Positions 32,948-42,536 of a stretch of 50,036 nt of DNA are shown here, piece by piece. Positions within the stretch are counted from its first letter, which is position 1. Each line of letters opens with the position of its first letter. The translations under genes and the position numbers were made by a program. The stretch comes from Clostridia bacterium (lineage in GTDB: Bacteria; Bacillota; Clostridia; Oscillospirales; CAG-272), in contig JAFTVG010000026.1 of assembly GCA_017465885.1 (NCBI GenBank), positions 1 to 50,036 on the forward strand, read 5' to 3'. Below the pieces are notes generated by a model, which searched no databases, was not told the origin of the DNA, and saw nothing but the letters and a program-made list of their open reading frames with translations.

Positions 32948-33844
32948 ATGTTTATACTTTTTCCTCTTCTTCTCGGCGTCGTTCAGGGGCTTGCCGAGTT
33001 TTTACCCATCTCCTCCTCCGGTCACCTCTCCCTCTTCCAAAGCTTCTTCGGAGACGGGCTTTCAAAATACGACGACGTGACCGCCTTCAACGTCCTGCTC
33101 CATTTAGGCACTCTGGTCGCCGTCTTCATCGTCTACAGAAAAGATATCGCAGCCCTGCTCCCCACCCTGATTTCTCTGCCCAAAAAGCTGTGGAAGCACA
33201 AAAAAGGCATCCGTCTGTCCCATTTGAATTATGATGAAAAGACCATGCTTTCGGTGATCATCGCCACCCTTCCTCTGGTCTTTTTGAAGCTGTTTGACAT
33301 CGCCCTTGAAAAGATCGCCTCAGTCAGTCTGCTGGACGCTATGGATGCGTATATCACAAAACAGCCCATCTCGGTGGGTCTGATCCTGATCTTCAACGGA
33401 CTGCTGCTCTTCTTCTCGGACAAATTGGTAAGAAGGGAGCGCCCCTTTGAGGAGTTCCGTCCGCTCAACGCCCTGACGGTAGGCATTTTCCAGATGTTCG
33501 CCATCCTTCCGGGGCTTTCCCGCAGCGGCTCCACCATCACCGGCGGCAGACTAAACGGTCTTGACCGCACCTCCGCCGTCCGCTTTTCATTCCTTTTATC
33601 CATTCCCGCGATCCTCGGGTCGTGCGTGACCGAGCTGCCCGATCTGTTTTCGGGCACCGCTCTGACAGCGGGCGACTGGCTGATCTTTTTGGGCGCCACC
33701 GTAGTCTCCTGCCTGGTGGGACTTGCCAGCATGAAGCTGCTCCATTACATTGCAAAAAATTCCTCCTTCAAGCCCTTTTCCTACTACTGCTTCGCGGTGG
33801 GCGGGCTTGCCGTGATCGGCGGCGTTTTGCTGATCGTGCTGTAA
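32948..33844 (+). CDS. uppP: Undecaprenyl-diphosphatase UppP (BacA)
   Basis: A 298-residue membrane enzyme that recycles undecaprenyl pyrophosphate for peptidoglycan and other envelope polymers, and can give bacitracin resistance. Both family motifs are present: EFLPISSSGH (about 17-26) with the catalytic Glu/His region, and PGLSRSGSTI (about 185-194). About eight membrane segments are visible. AAGGAG precedes the ATG. It is first in an operon with ftsK, tmk and mltG. Confidence 0.96.
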   Translation: MFILFPLLLGVVQGLAEFLPISSSGHLSLFQSFFGDGLSKYDDVTAFNVLLHLGTLVAVFIVYRKDIAALLPTLISLPKKLWKHKKGIRLSHLNYDEKTMLSVIIATLPLVFLKLFDIALEKIASVSLLDAMDAYITKQPISVGLILIFNGLLLFFSDKLVRRERPFEEFRPLNALTVGIFQMFAILPGLSRSGSTITGGRLNGLDRTSAVRFSFLLSIPAILGSCVTELPDLFSGTALTAGDWLIFLGATVVSCLVGLASMKLLHYIAKNSSFKPFSYYCFAVGGLAVIGGVLLIVL

Positions 33845-33885
33845 AAACAAAGGGGGAACCCATCGTTTAAAAGAAAGGACCTTTT

Positions 33886-36705
33886 ATGGCTAACAACAAG
33901 AAAACAAGCTCCTCTGCAAAGACGAAAAAAAGCACTGCCTCCCGGGACAAGCGAAGGGCAAAGGGCGAAAGCGGCCGTCAGACCACCGTCTTTGAGGGAG
34001 CGGATCGCAAAAAAAGCATCATCCTTTCGATCGTTTCCTACGCCATCGGGGTGTGTGCCCTCCTGCTGCTGGTGCTCTTCATCGTGCAGGCGGCGGGAAG
34101 CGACGCCTGGTTTTGCGTGATCTGCGACCTGCTTTACGGACTGCTTTCCTACGCCGCACTGACCGTGCCGGTGATGATGGTCTATTCGGCAGTCTTTTTG
34201 CCCCGCATCATCAGAAAAAAGACCCACGTGTGGAATCTGATCCTTGCCGTGTGGCTCTGCCTCACCCTTTCAGTGGCGGTGGGGCTGGTACAGGGATTGC
34301 CTCAGGATCTGTCCTTCCTTGCCGTCTTCAAGGCAGGCGTTGCCCACAGCGGCGGCGGACTGATCGGCGGCTATTGCGCCTGGCTGATCTCCAAGGCGCT
34401 GAGCGTGCCCGGAGCCTGGATCCTGACCGTTGCCCTGGTGATCGCGCAGGTCATCTTCCTCATCGGACTGACCTTAGAGGACGCCTGGGCGTTTATCGGC
34501 AGGCTGGCAAGGGCGCTTTGGGAGTCCTTCCTTGAATGGGCGGGCGGCTTTAAAGAGAGCCTTGCCGAAAGAAAGGAAGAAAAAAAGCAAAAAAAGAACC
34601 GTGCCGCGCATGAAGAAGAAGAGGAAGAGGAGGACGAGTTCATCCCTCCCCTTACCCCCGAAAAGGGCACCAAATACTACAACAAGCCCCATCAAGACAA
34701 AAATCCTTACGCAGAGGACGAGCCTCTGCCCGAGAAGGAGAAAAAGGATCTGCCCTCGGAGCAGATCTCTCCCCTGCCCGATCCCGAGGTGATCCCCGCG
34801 CCCAAGGGCACGCCCGAGGGATGGAACACCGGCTCGGTGGAGCTGGCTGAAAAGATCCGCAAAAGAGGGCAAAGCGAGGGCGGAACGGTGGATCTTGACC
34901 GCATCTTCTCCGAAAAGGCGGAAAAGAGCAAGAAAAACACCCCCGCACCCATCACGCTGGAGACTGTGGAGGTGGACGGGGAGCAAAGCGGCGCTTGGGA
35001 TGAAGCCTCCCCAACCCTTCCTTCCTTTGAAGAGGCGGAGCCGCTGCCCTTCGATCCCGATCCCCTGCCCGACCCTCCCACCGAAGAGGAAGACCTCTCC
35101 GATTACCAGCCCATCGAAAAGGGCGATATGGCTCTGCGTCGCAGTCAGCTGATGTCCACCGTGGCACCCGGCAAGGACGAGCCCGTGGAGCAGCCCCGTG
35201 CCTATACCTTCCCCCCCGTTTCGCTGCTGAAATCCCTTCCTCCCGAGCACGACGAGGATGCCAAGGAGGAGCTGGTGACCAACGCAAAACGCTTGGTGGA
35301 GACCCTGCGCTCCTTCAAGGTGCGCACCAAGATCTTGGACGTTTCAAGAGGACCCACCATCACCCGCTACGAGCTGCAGCCCGAGGAGGGCGTGCGCGTC
35401 AGAGCGATCGCCAATCTGGTGGACGATATTTCGCTGAATCTGGCGTCCTCGGGCGTGCGCATCGAGGCACCCATCCCCGGCAAGGCCGCCGTGGGCGTGG
35501 AGGTGCCCAACAAGGTCAGAGAGACCGTCTATCTGCGTACCCTGATCGACGACAAGCGCTTTGAGGAGGCGTCGGCAAGACTGACCGCCGCCATCGGCGT
35601 GGACGTGGGCGGCGAGCCGGTCTACGTGGACCTTGCCAAGATGCCCCACCTGCTCATCGCCGGTACCACCGGCTCGGGTAAGTCGGTTTGTATGAACTGT
35701 CTGATCCTTTCCATCCTCTACAAGGCATCGCCCGACGAGGTAAAAATGATCATGATCGACCCCAAAAAGGTGGAGTTCAACGTGTATAACGGTCTGCCCC
35801 ACCTGATCATCCCCGTGGTGAGCAACGCCAAAAAATCGGCGGGTGCTCTTTCCTGGGCGGTGACCGAAATGGAGCGGCGCTACGACCTGATCGAAAGGGT
35901 GGGCGTGAGAGACATCAAGAGCTACAACAAGGTGACCAAGGACGACCCCGATATGGAGTATATGCCTCAGCTGGTCATCATCATCGACGAGCTTGCCGAC
36001 CTGATGATGACCGCACCCGGTGAGGTGGAGGAGAGCATCTGCCGTATCGCGCAAAAGGGACGTGCCTCGGGTATGCACCTGATCATCGGTACCCAGCGTC
36101 CCTCGGTGGACGTCATCACCGGCCTCATCAAGGCAAACGTCCCCTCAAGAGTGGCGTTTACCGTATCAAGCCAGGTGGACTCCCGTACCATCATCGACAT
36201 CGCGGGCGCCGAAAAGCTGGTGGGCAGAGGCGATATGCTCTTTGCGCCCGTGGGCGCAATGAAGCCCCTTCGACTGCAGGGTGCCTTCGTTTCCGACGAG
36301 GAGGTGGAAAGCGTGACCTCCTTCATCATCAACAACAGCGACGAGGCGGTATACGACGATCAGGTCATGAAGGACATTGAGAGAGAAGCCGCACTTTGCG
36401 GAACCAAGAAGGGCAAGTCTGCTTCCGCCGAGCCCGTTTCAAGCGAGGCAGAAGGAAACGAGCCCGCAGACCCGATGTTAAAGGCAGCCATCGATCTGGC
36501 GGTGGAATCGGGCAAGATCTCCACCTCCCTCATTCAAAGAAGACTGTCGCTTGGCTACGGCAGAGCGGCAAAGCTGATCGACCAGATGGAAAAGAGAGGC
36601 ATCGTCAGCCCGCCCGAGGGGCAGAAGCCCCGCACCGTGCTCATCTCCGCCGCAGAATGGCAGGAGGCGTGCATGAGCAGCGACGACGGAGCGTTTGAGG
36701 AATGA
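33886..36705 (+). CDS. ftsK: DNA translocase FtsK/SpoIIIE
   Basis: A 939-residue membrane-bound ATPase that pumps chromosomal DNA through closing septa. It has a basic N-terminus, four membrane segments (about 45-205), a long acidic, Pro-rich linker (about 220-450), then the alpha-beta motor with Walker A AGTTGSGKSVCMN (about 592-604) and Walker B LVIIIDELADLMM (about 699-711). The C-terminal gamma winged helix (about 865-930: ISTSLIQRRLSLGYGRAAKLIDQMEKRG) reads KOPS-like orienting sequences. From sequence alone FtsK and SpoIIIE roles cannot be told apart. It begins 41 bases after uppP. Confidence 0.96.
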   Translation: MANNKKTSSSAKTKKSTASRDKRRAKGESGRQTTVFEGADRKKSIILSIVSYAIGVCALLLLVLFIVQAAGSDAWFCVICDLLYGLLSYAALTVPVMMVYSAVFLPRIIRKKTHVWNLILAVWLCLTLSVAVGLVQGLPQDLSFLAVFKAGVAHSGGGLIGGYCAWLISKALSVPGAWILTVALVIAQVIFLIGLTLEDAWAFIGRLARALWESFLEWAGGFKESLAERKEEKKQKKNRAAHEEEEEEEDEFIPPLTPEKGTKYYNKPHQDKNPYAEDEPLPEKEKKDLPSEQISPLPDPEVIPAPKGTPEGWNTGSVELAEKIRKRGQSEGGTVDLDRIFSEKAEKSKKNTPAPITLETVEVDGEQSGAWDEASPTLPSFEEAEPLPFDPDPLPDPPTEEEDLSDYQPIEKGDMALRRSQLMSTVAPGKDEPVEQPRAYTFPPVSLLKSLPPEHDEDAKEELVTNAKRLVETLRSFKVRTKILDVSRGPTITRYELQPEEGVRVRAIANLVDDISLNLASSGVRIEAPIPGKAAVGVEVPNKVRETVYLRTLIDDKRFEEASARLTAAIGVDVGGEPVYVDLAKMPHLLIAGTTGSGKSVCMNCLILSILYKASPDEVKMIMIDPKKVEFNVYNGLPHLIIPVVSNAKKSAGALSWAVTEMERRYDLIERVGVRDIKSYNKVTKDDPDMEYMPQLVIIIDELADLMMTAPGEVEESICRIAQKGRASGMHLIIGTQRPSVDVITGLIKANVPSRVAFTVSSQVDSRTIIDIAGAEKLVGRGDMLFAPVGAMKPLRLQGAFVSDEEVESVTSFIINNSDEAVYDDQVMKDIEREAALCGTKKGKSASAEPVSSEAEGNEPADPMLKAAIDLAVESGKISTSLIQRRLSLGYGRAAKLIDQMEKRGIVSPPEGQKPRTVLISAAEWQEACMSSDDGAFEE

Positions 36706-36765
36706 CCTCCTCTCGGCGCAAAAACAGTTTTCCCTTTGCAAAAGGACAAAAAAAGGACGAAAGAT

Positions 36766-37425
36766 ATGAGTAAATTCATCGTGATAGACGGGCTGGACGG
36801 CTCGGGCAAGGGCAGTATAACCAGAATGCTTCGCGATCATCTGACGAAAAAGGGGATCGAAAACGACCTGATCTCCTTTCCGATGTACGATCTTGAAAGC
36901 TCGGTGCCCGTCAAGCTTTATCTGTCGGGCGCCTTGGGACAGGACCCTGCGGGCACCGGCGGCTACGCCGCATCCACCCTCTTTGCCACCGACAGATATG
37001 TATCCTACCGCACCTACTGGCACACCCTCTACGAAAAAAAGGATTCGGTGCTGATAGCCGACCGATACACCACGGCAAACGCCGTCCATCAGCTGACCAA
37101 GCTCCCCCCCGAGCAGTGGGACGACTTTCTTTACTGGCTCTTCGACTTTGAATACGGCAAGCTGGGTCTGCCCGTCCCCGACCACGTCTTCTATTTGGAA
37201 ATGCCCCCCCACCTCTGCCGCAAAATGATCGCCAAAAGAGCAAGCGAAACGGGCAGATTCGTGGATATCCACGAAAAGGACGCCGACCATTTAGACCGTG
37301 CGTACAAGGCCGCCCTCTATGCGGGCGAAAAGCTTCACTGGACCCGCTTGAAAAGCTTCGAGGGCGAGGACGTCCGCCCTCTTGACGCCATCCTTGAAGA
37401 GCTGGTGGCACATTTGGAGCTGTAA
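36766..37425 (+). CDS. tmk: Thymidylate kinase-like protein
   Basis: A 219-residue P-loop kinase, predicted to phosphorylate dTMP to dTDP. The P-loop is FIVIDGLDGSGKGS (4-17), and the catalytic loop DRYTTANAVHQ (about 104-114) has the Asp-Arg pair typical of thymidylate kinases. It is a divergent member, so another nucleotide monophosphate substrate is possible. I chose ATG 36766 (after AAAGGACGAAAG) because it places MSKFIVIDG directly at the N-terminus. It lies 60 bases after ftsK. Confidence 0.85.
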   Translation: MSKFIVIDGLDGSGKGSITRMLRDHLTKKGIENDLISFPMYDLESSVPVKLYLSGALGQDPAGTGGYAASTLFATDRYVSYRTYWHTLYEKKDSVLIADRYTTANAVHQLTKLPPEQWDDFLYWLFDFEYGKLGLPVPDHVFYLEMPPHLCRKMIAKRASETGRFVDIHEKDADHLDRAYKAALYAGEKLHWTRLKSFEGEDVRPLDAILEELVAHLEL

Positions 37426-37445
37426 AAAAAGCAAAGGAGTAAGCA

Positions 37446-37985
37446 ATGATCTATCTGTTCTTAGCCCCCGGCTTTGAGGAGACCGAGGCGATCTGCCCCC
37501 TGGACCTGATGAAAAGAGGGGGACTTGAAGTAAAAACGGTGGCGGTGGGCACCGACGACCTTTTCGTCACCTCCACCCGCGGATTCACCCTGAAGGCAGA
37601 TCTGCTTTTAAAGGAGCTTGACGACCCCGCCCCCGAAGGAGTGATCCTGCCCGGAGGAATGCCCGGAGCGGACAACCTGAATATCCCCCCCATCCATCGC
37701 ATCCTTCATACCTGCAATAAGCAGGGCGGGCTTGTTGCCGCCATCTGCGCCGCACCCTACCTGCTGGGAGAGCAGGGCTTGCTTCAAGGCAAGAGGGCGG
37801 TGTGCTATCCGGGCTTTGAGGACCGCCTTTGGGGAGCAGCGCTGCAAAAGGATCCCGTGGTAGTAGACGGCAACATCATCACTGCCGTCGCAATGGGCGC
37901 GTCCATCCCCTTCGGACTTGCCATCGTGGCATATTTCAAGGGCAACGAGCAGGCAGACGCCATCAAAAAGGCGATCTTTGCCTGA
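37446..37985 (+). CDS. DJ-1/PfpI family protein
   Basis: A 179-residue protein of the YajL/ThiJ branch of the DJ-1 superfamily. The conserved acidic residue is in PGFEETEA (about 8-15), the glycine-rich turn in LPGGMPGADNL (about 69-79), and the nucleophile-elbow Cys is C101 in AAICAAP. The C-terminus (VVVDGNIITAVAMGASIPFGLAIV) matches the family's GNIITS.GPG stretch. Proposed roles are glyoxalase, deglycase or chaperone activity; which applies here is unknown. It follows tmk by 20 bases. Confidence 0.9.
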   Translation: MIYLFLAPGFEETEAICPLDLMKRGGLEVKTVAVGTDDLFVTSTRGFTLKADLLLKELDDPAPEGVILPGGMPGADNLNIPPIHRILHTCNKQGGLVAAICAAPYLLGEQGLLQGKRAVCYPGFEDRLWGAALQKDPVVVDGNIITAVAMGASIPFGLAIVAYFKGNEQADAIKKAIFA

Positions 37986-38060
37986 AAAACACAAAAAACA
38001 AAACCGTTTAAAGCCGCCCGAGGAAGCCGACACGGGCAAGATCAAGAAAGGAGGCTTGCG

Positions 38061-38651
38061 ATGTATTCTGCAAGAGATGAAAAGAAAGAGCTGCGCAAAA
38101 GGTGCACCCTTTTGCGGGATGGAATGACACCCGAGGAAAAAAGCGCCGCAGACGAGCGCATCCTGCGGTTGCTCTGCTCTCTTTCCAGCTACCGCTTTGC
38201 ACCCATCGTTTTGCTCTACGCGCCCATCAAAAGCGAGATCGACGTCAGCCCCCTTTTAAAATCGGTGTTAGAGCAGGGCAAGCAGCTCGCCCTTCCTCTT
38301 TGTGAAAAGGAGCCGGGCGTGATGACCTTTCGACTGGTGGACGACCTGTCCCGCCTGAAAAAGGGAAGCTTCGGGGTGATGGAGCCCTCGGAGGATTGCC
38401 CCGCAGTGCCTGAGCATCTGCTGCGATCCAAGGACGCCCTTTTGGTGGTGCCCGCCCTCGCATTTGACAAAAAAGGTTACCGCTTGGGCTACGGAAAGGG
38501 CTATTACGACCGTTTTCTTTCGGATTTTGAGGGCGTTTCGGTGGGGCTCGTCTACCGCCGTCTGCTTTTTGACCACCTGCCCAAGGGCTATTACGACCGT
38601 AAGGTAAAACTGCTTATCAGCGAAAGCGGGGTGTTTCTGCCAAGTGCTTGA
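38061..38651 (+). CDS. 5-formyltetrahydrofolate cyclo-ligase
   Basis: A 196-residue ATP-dependent enzyme that converts 5-formyl-THF to 5,10-methenyl-THF. It starts with the basic helix RDEKKELRKRCTLLRDGM, has VLLYAPIKSEIDVSPLL in the middle and the ligase signature VVPALAFDKKGYRLGYGKGY followed by YDRFL near residue 155. AAAGGAGG precedes the ATG. Its end overlaps the start of the CPBP gene by 8 bases, so translation is coupled. Often named yqgN or fau in other species. Confidence 0.95.
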   Translation: MYSARDEKKELRKRCTLLRDGMTPEEKSAADERILRLLCSLSSYRFAPIVLLYAPIKSEIDVSPLLKSVLEQGKQLALPLCEKEPGVMTFRLVDDLSRLKKGSFGVMEPSEDCPAVPEHLLRSKDALLVVPALAFDKKGYRLGYGKGYYDRFLSDFEGVSVGLVYRRLLFDHLPKGYYDRKVKLLISESGVFLPSA

Positions 38652-39591
38652 AAAATTGAAAAAGGCATCCTTCACCGCTCCCCTGCCGGTGCTTGCCGCC
38701 GCACTGCTCATCGCCCTTTCGGGCAGAGTTCTTGAAACTGCGGCAAAGGGGGGCACGGAGGATCTTCTGCTGACATACGTGGTCCTTGAGCTGATCATTT
38801 TCGTTTTGCCCGGCGTCCTTTATGCCAAATGCAAGCAAAAGGGCTACACCGCCGGACTGCACCTCATCTCCTTCGGCTTTTCCCAGCTTCCCTTCATCCT
38901 GCTGATGACGCTGGTGATGGCAACGGGCAGTATTCTGCTGGGACTGTGCTACAGCCATTTTGACCTGCAATTCGACAGCTCCGCCGCCTTCTGGAGAGAT
39001 GCCCTCATCCTTTCGGACGGCGAGATCTTCGGAAACGAAAAGGAGGTGCTGTATCTGTCGCTGACGCTGGCGGTGGTGCCCGCCTTTGCCGAGGAATTCC
39101 TCTTTAGGGGCATCCTGCTCACCGAATACAGCCGCTACGGCGCCTTCCCCGCCCTGCTGGTCACCTCACTGCTGTTCACCGTCATCCATTTCGATCCTCT
39201 GCTGGCGCCCGTATACTTCCTTTCGGGTATGGCGTTGGGCTACACCGCCCTTGCCACCCGCTCGGCATTTGCCGCCGCAGTGACCCACGCACTCTTCAAC
39301 CTCTATTCCTTCTTCGTCGCCCCGCTGGTGTCCAACTTCATCTCTCTTGAGGGAGGCACCGTTGCCATCTACTACGTGGTCATCGTCCTCTTCCTCATTT
39401 CCATGATGCTCGCCTTCGGCGAGGGCGAACGGCTTTTCGCGGGCTACAGCATCTCGGGGCTCTCCTTCCCCCGCAGGATCAAAAAGCGCTTTGCCGCCCT
39501 CCCTCCTGCACTGGAGACCCTGTCCCCCACCCTCCTTCTGTGCATCCTGCTCTTCGTGCTGGTTGCCCTGAAGGTCCTGCCCGCACCCTAA
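38644..39591 (+). CDS. CPBP family intramembrane metalloprotease
   Basis: A 315-residue polytopic protein with about eight membrane segments. The CPBP/Abi motifs are present: EEFLFRGILLTEY (about 149-161, motif 1 EExxxR), FTVIHFDPL (motif 2 His) and THALFNLYS (motif 3 HxxxN). Such proteins include CAAX prenyl proteases and immunity or stress-related proteases; the substrate is unknown. The start is GTG 38644, overlapping the preceding gene. The C-terminal part carries two more hydrophobic segments. Confidence 0.9.
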   Translation: MLEKLKKASFTAPLPVLAAALLIALSGRVLETAAKGGTEDLLLTYVVLELIIFVLPGVLYAKCKQKGYTAGLHLISFGFSQLPFILLMTLVMATGSILLGLCYSHFDLQFDSSAAFWRDALILSDGEIFGNEKEVLYLSLTLAVVPAFAEEFLFRGILLTEYSRYGAFPALLVTSLLFTVIHFDPLLAPVYFLSGMALGYTALATRSAFAAAVTHALFNLYSFFVAPLVSNFISLEGGTVAIYYVVIVLFLISMMLAFGEGERLFAGYSISGLSFPRRIKKRFAALPPALETLSPTLLLCILLFVLVALKVLPAP

Positions 39592-39654
39592 CGGGCAGAC
39601 CCATTCCATCGGTATTTCCCACTCTCAGGATTTTTTTGAAAGGATGATCTATCT

Positions 39655-41169
39655 GTGAACGAGCAGAACCGCCCCGACCAAAAAACACCCCGCGGCACGG
39701 TGAAAAAGGACGCCGCCAAGGAAAAACAAAGAAAAAAGAAGAGCGCCCCCTCCGAAAAAAAGGGGCGCCGCTCGACTCATAAACCGGAAAAGAACTGCCC
39801 CACCGCAGTGATCGCCCGTCAGGGCTTTCAGCGGGCTGAGGATCAGGACGGCGCGGCGACCCGCATCTCCGATCCTATCGGTGCGGTGCACAAGGAGGAC
39901 CTCCCTCAAAAAGCCCCCGCAAAAAAGCCGCGGATCAAAAGAAGGCGTCCAAACAGCAGCGTTGCCGCGCTGGGCTTCACCCTCATCTATCTGACCATCG
40001 TACTGCTCATCTCGGTGGGCATCAGCATTTTTGGGATCCAGGTGGCAAACGAGGCATTCGCCTTTAAAAAGGAGGGCGTGCCCGTGGACGTGACCCTGCA
40101 GGGCGACTTCATCAACATCGACTCGCTGGCAGAGCAGCTCCACGAGCAGCACGTGATCAAATTCCCCACCATCTTCAAGATCTACGCCGATCTGCGCCAC
40201 AAGGCGGACAGAGAGTTCGTCGCGGGCAAATACGCCGACGTCTCCCCCGAGCTGGGGTACGACGCCCTGCTTGCCCTCTTCCTGCCCGAGGTGAAGGGCA
40301 GACAGGAGATCACCGTTTCCATTCCCGAGGGCTACACGGTGGACGACATTATCGATCTCTTCCTTTCCAAGGGCATCGGCACGAGAGCGGGCTTTGTTGA
40401 GGTCATCAACACCTACGACTTTGACACCGAGCGCTATTGGTTCTTGAAGGACGTCCCCCTGCTCACCGATCCCGAAAACGACCCCCGCATCTACCGTCTT
40501 GAGGGCTTCCTTTATCCCGATACCTACCGCTTCTACGATATGTATACCGACAAGGAGGGCGACACCCCCGGAACGGCGGCGGCAAAGGCGATCGTTACAA
40601 AGATGCTCGATCAGTTCAGACGCAACTTCAAGAAATCCTATTTCACCAAGCAGCAGGAATATATGGAGCAAAAGCATCCCGATATGCCCAAGCTTTCGGT
40701 CTACGAGATCCTGACCCTCGCCTCCATCCTGGAAAAGGAGGGTATGGCAGAGGAGCGCAACCTGATCAGCGCCGTCTTTTATAACCGCATCCAAAACCCA
40801 ACCCACGAGGGCATCGGCGGAAAGCTGGAAAGCAACGCCACCACCCAATACGCTTTGCGTCACGACGGACACGAGGTCTCCTCGTCCTTCGGCGAATTTG
40901 AGCTCAACTACGAGACGCCCTACAACACCTACAAATACGAGGGTCTGCCCCCCACCCCCATCGTGACCCCCACCCTTGACTCACTCAACGCCGCCCTCTA
41001 TCCCGCAGAAGGGGTAGATCACTACTTTTTCGTGGCAACCGACTCGGGCTACAGCTTTTTTGCCAACACCCTTGCCGAGCACTTAAAGAATGTGGAGCGG
41101 GCGAAAAACGGCGAGGTCGCCGACTCTCCCTTTGCCGACGACGGCGAAGAGGGCGACGACTATCCGTAA
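39655..41169 (+). CDS. mltG: Endolytic murein transglycosylase MltG (YceG-like)
   Basis: A 504-residue protein that cuts nascent peptidoglycan strands near the membrane and so limits glycan length. A long basic cytosolic tail (1-100) precedes one membrane segment (about 103-125). The LysM-like part (VTLQGDFINIDSLAEQL) and the YceG catalytic domain follow; the catalytic Glu lies in LASILEKEGMAEERN, with SAVFYNRI and YNTYKYEGLPPTPI further on. The start is GTG 39655 after GAAAGGA. In the same operon uppP recycles the lipid carrier and ftsK works at the septum. Confidence 0.95.
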   Translation: MNEQNRPDQKTPRGTVKKDAAKEKQRKKKSAPSEKKGRRSTHKPEKNCPTAVIARQGFQRAEDQDGAATRISDPIGAVHKEDLPQKAPAKKPRIKRRRPNSSVAALGFTLIYLTIVLLISVGISIFGIQVANEAFAFKKEGVPVDVTLQGDFINIDSLAEQLHEQHVIKFPTIFKIYADLRHKADREFVAGKYADVSPELGYDALLALFLPEVKGRQEITVSIPEGYTVDDIIDLFLSKGIGTRAGFVEVINTYDFDTERYWFLKDVPLLTDPENDPRIYRLEGFLYPDTYRFYDMYTDKEGDTPGTAAAKAIVTKMLDQFRRNFKKSYFTKQQEYMEQKHPDMPKLSVYEILTLASILEKEGMAEERNLISAVFYNRIQNPTHEGIGGKLESNATTQYALRHDGHEVSSSFGEFELNYETPYNTYKYEGLPPTPIVTPTLDSLNAALYPAEGVDHYFFVATDSGYSFFANTLAEHLKNVERAKNGEVADSPFADDGEEGDDYP

Positions 41170-41189
41170 ACGGCAGAAGGGAGAAGACG

Positions 41190-41555
41190 ATGTTTTTCCT
41201 CACCAGAATTTTTAAGCATTATACCAAGCCCAAGAACGAAAACTCGGTGCGCTTTCGCAGAGAGATGGCAAAAAAGCTTGACAAGCGTGCCATCAAATAT
41301 TCCAGCCGACGGGACGAGAGCATGGGCGAGACCATCATCGGAAAAAACGGAATGATCAACCTGCGGGACGGCGAGCTCATCCTCATCTCCTCGGACAAGG
41401 TCGTTTTCCGTTGTAAGATCGACGAGCTGCGGGCTTCGGAGCTGATGAGCCTGGAGGGCGTGATCCTCTCGGGTCCCAATCTGGAGCAGCAGGGGGCGGA
41501 GGACTCGGTGGTGGCATACTATACCGATTTTTACAAAATGGTCACCAAAGTCTAA
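41190..41555 (+). CDS. Conserved-looking protein of unknown function
   Basis: A 121-residue soluble protein, basic at the N-terminus (KHYTKPKNENSVRFRREMAKKLDKR), then a strand-rich middle (ETIIGKNGMINLRDGELILIS, VVFRCKIDELRASELMSLEGV) and a short aromatic end. I do not recognise a domain; the middle recalls small beta-barrel (PH-like) folds. AAGGGAGAAG lies before the ATG. It sits 20 bases after mltG and 21 before the next gene. Confidence 0.8.
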   Translation: MFFLTRIFKHYTKPKNENSVRFRREMAKKLDKRAIKYSSRRDESMGETIIGKNGMINLRDGELILISSDKVVFRCKIDELRASELMSLEGVILSGPNLEQQGAEDSVVAYYTDFYKMVTKV

Positions 41556-41576
41556 AGACCAGGAAAGGCAAAGCAC

Positions 41577-42371
41577 ATGAAGCAAACGAAAAAATTGACT
41601 CTGCAGGAAAAAATGGCGGCAAAAAAGGAGCGGGAGCAACGCTACAATCGGATCGCCATCATCATCGCCATCGCCATTCTGGTCTTCAGCCTGCTGGCAG
41701 TGGCATTCTCGGTGCTCCGCAGCTTCGACTTCAAAAAGGGCACTCCCTACGATAAGGAAGAGCTGTACGGAACCTATTGGTACACCGAGGACGGCACCAC
41801 CTGCTGGTACTTTTCCAAGGTGGAGGGAGGAGACTACGTCTACTTCTTCACCAGAGAAGGGGAGGACGATCCTTATATCACCAAGGTGTACACCGCCTTC
41901 ACCACAGAGGAGGAGAAGGGCAAGATGGACGTCTATCTTGAAAAGAACGCCGCAACCACCTTCACCTGCACCTTCAAGGGGGACAAGCTGACTCTGCACT
42001 CCTCCAATCAAACCATGAAATTTGAAAAGGGCGTTTCGGTGGCAGAGAAAAACAAGCTGATCTTAGGCGTGGTGGGCTCTCCTTACCAAAAGGAAGCACT
42101 CCTTGGCTGCTGGTATTCGGAGGATGACAAAAAATGCTGGCGGATCAAGAGCGACGGAAGCCTTGAGATCTTAACCAGAGCCGACGTCAACAGCCCCTTT
42201 GCCACGGAGGAGCAGGCAAGCTACACGGCAGAGGGCGAAAAGGGCAATCTGATCGTGGAGCGCGAAAAGGGAGCCAAAACGGTCTACGCCTGCACCATCA
42301 GGGAGGGCAAGCTCATCCTGGTGGCAAACAACGCCCGCACCGTCCTTACGAAGGGCGCCGACTTGACGTAA
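41577..42371 (+). CDS. Membrane-anchored protein with an internal tandem duplication
   Basis: A 264-residue protein with a basic N-terminus, one membrane segment (about 25-45) and an outer part built of two similar halves of about 95 residues. Matching points are YDKEELYGTYWYTEDGTTCW against YQKEALLGCWYSEDDKKCW, then GKMDVYLEKNAATTFTCTFKGDKL against GNLIVEREKGAKTVYACTIREGKL, and closing MKFEKG against TVLTKG. Each half has a Cys in the TxxCW/KxCW position and one in the C-T-(F/I) strand, which might pair. No family is recognised. It is the last gene of the uppP operon, followed by a terminator. Confidence 0.8.
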   Translation: MKQTKKLTLQEKMAAKKEREQRYNRIAIIIAIAILVFSLLAVAFSVLRSFDFKKGTPYDKEELYGTYWYTEDGTTCWYFSKVEGGDYVYFFTREGEDDPYITKVYTAFTTEEEKGKMDVYLEKNAATTFTCTFKGDKLTLHSSNQTMKFEKGVSVAEKNKLILGVVGSPYQKEALLGCWYSEDDKKCWRIKSDGSLEILTRADVNSPFATEEQASYTAEGEKGNLIVEREKGAKTVYACTIREGKLILVANNARTVLTKGADLT

Positions 42372-42401
42372 GGCATACCCGTATCAGCAAATAAGCACAT
42401 A

Positions 42402-42438
42402 AGCCGCGCAGGGATCTATCCCTGCGCGGCTCTTTTTT
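42402..42438 (+). terminator. Terminator of the uppP-headed operon
   Basis: AGCCGCGCAGGGAT (42402-42415) and ATCCCTGCGCGGCT (42418-42431) are perfect 14-base arms, followed by CTTTTTT. Confidence 0.92.
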
Positions 42439-42474
42439 GCAGGATAAAAATTTTCCTTCCCCCTGCTTTTATCC

Positions 42475-42502
42475 GTATATTTTCTCAGATCGGGGAAAAA
42501 AT
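42475..42502 (+). promoter_or_regulatory. Possible sporulation (sigma-F/G-like) promoter
   Basis: GTATA (42475-42479) and GGAAAAAAT (42494-42502) are 14 nt apart and resemble the GYATA / GGnnAnAnT elements of forespore sigma factors, with a spacer slightly shorter than usual. No good sigma-A promoter is seen between the terminator at 42438 and the M23 gene. Confidence 0.35.
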
Positions 42503-42536
42503 ACTAACAGAAAACTTAAAAAAGTGAGGGTTTCCT

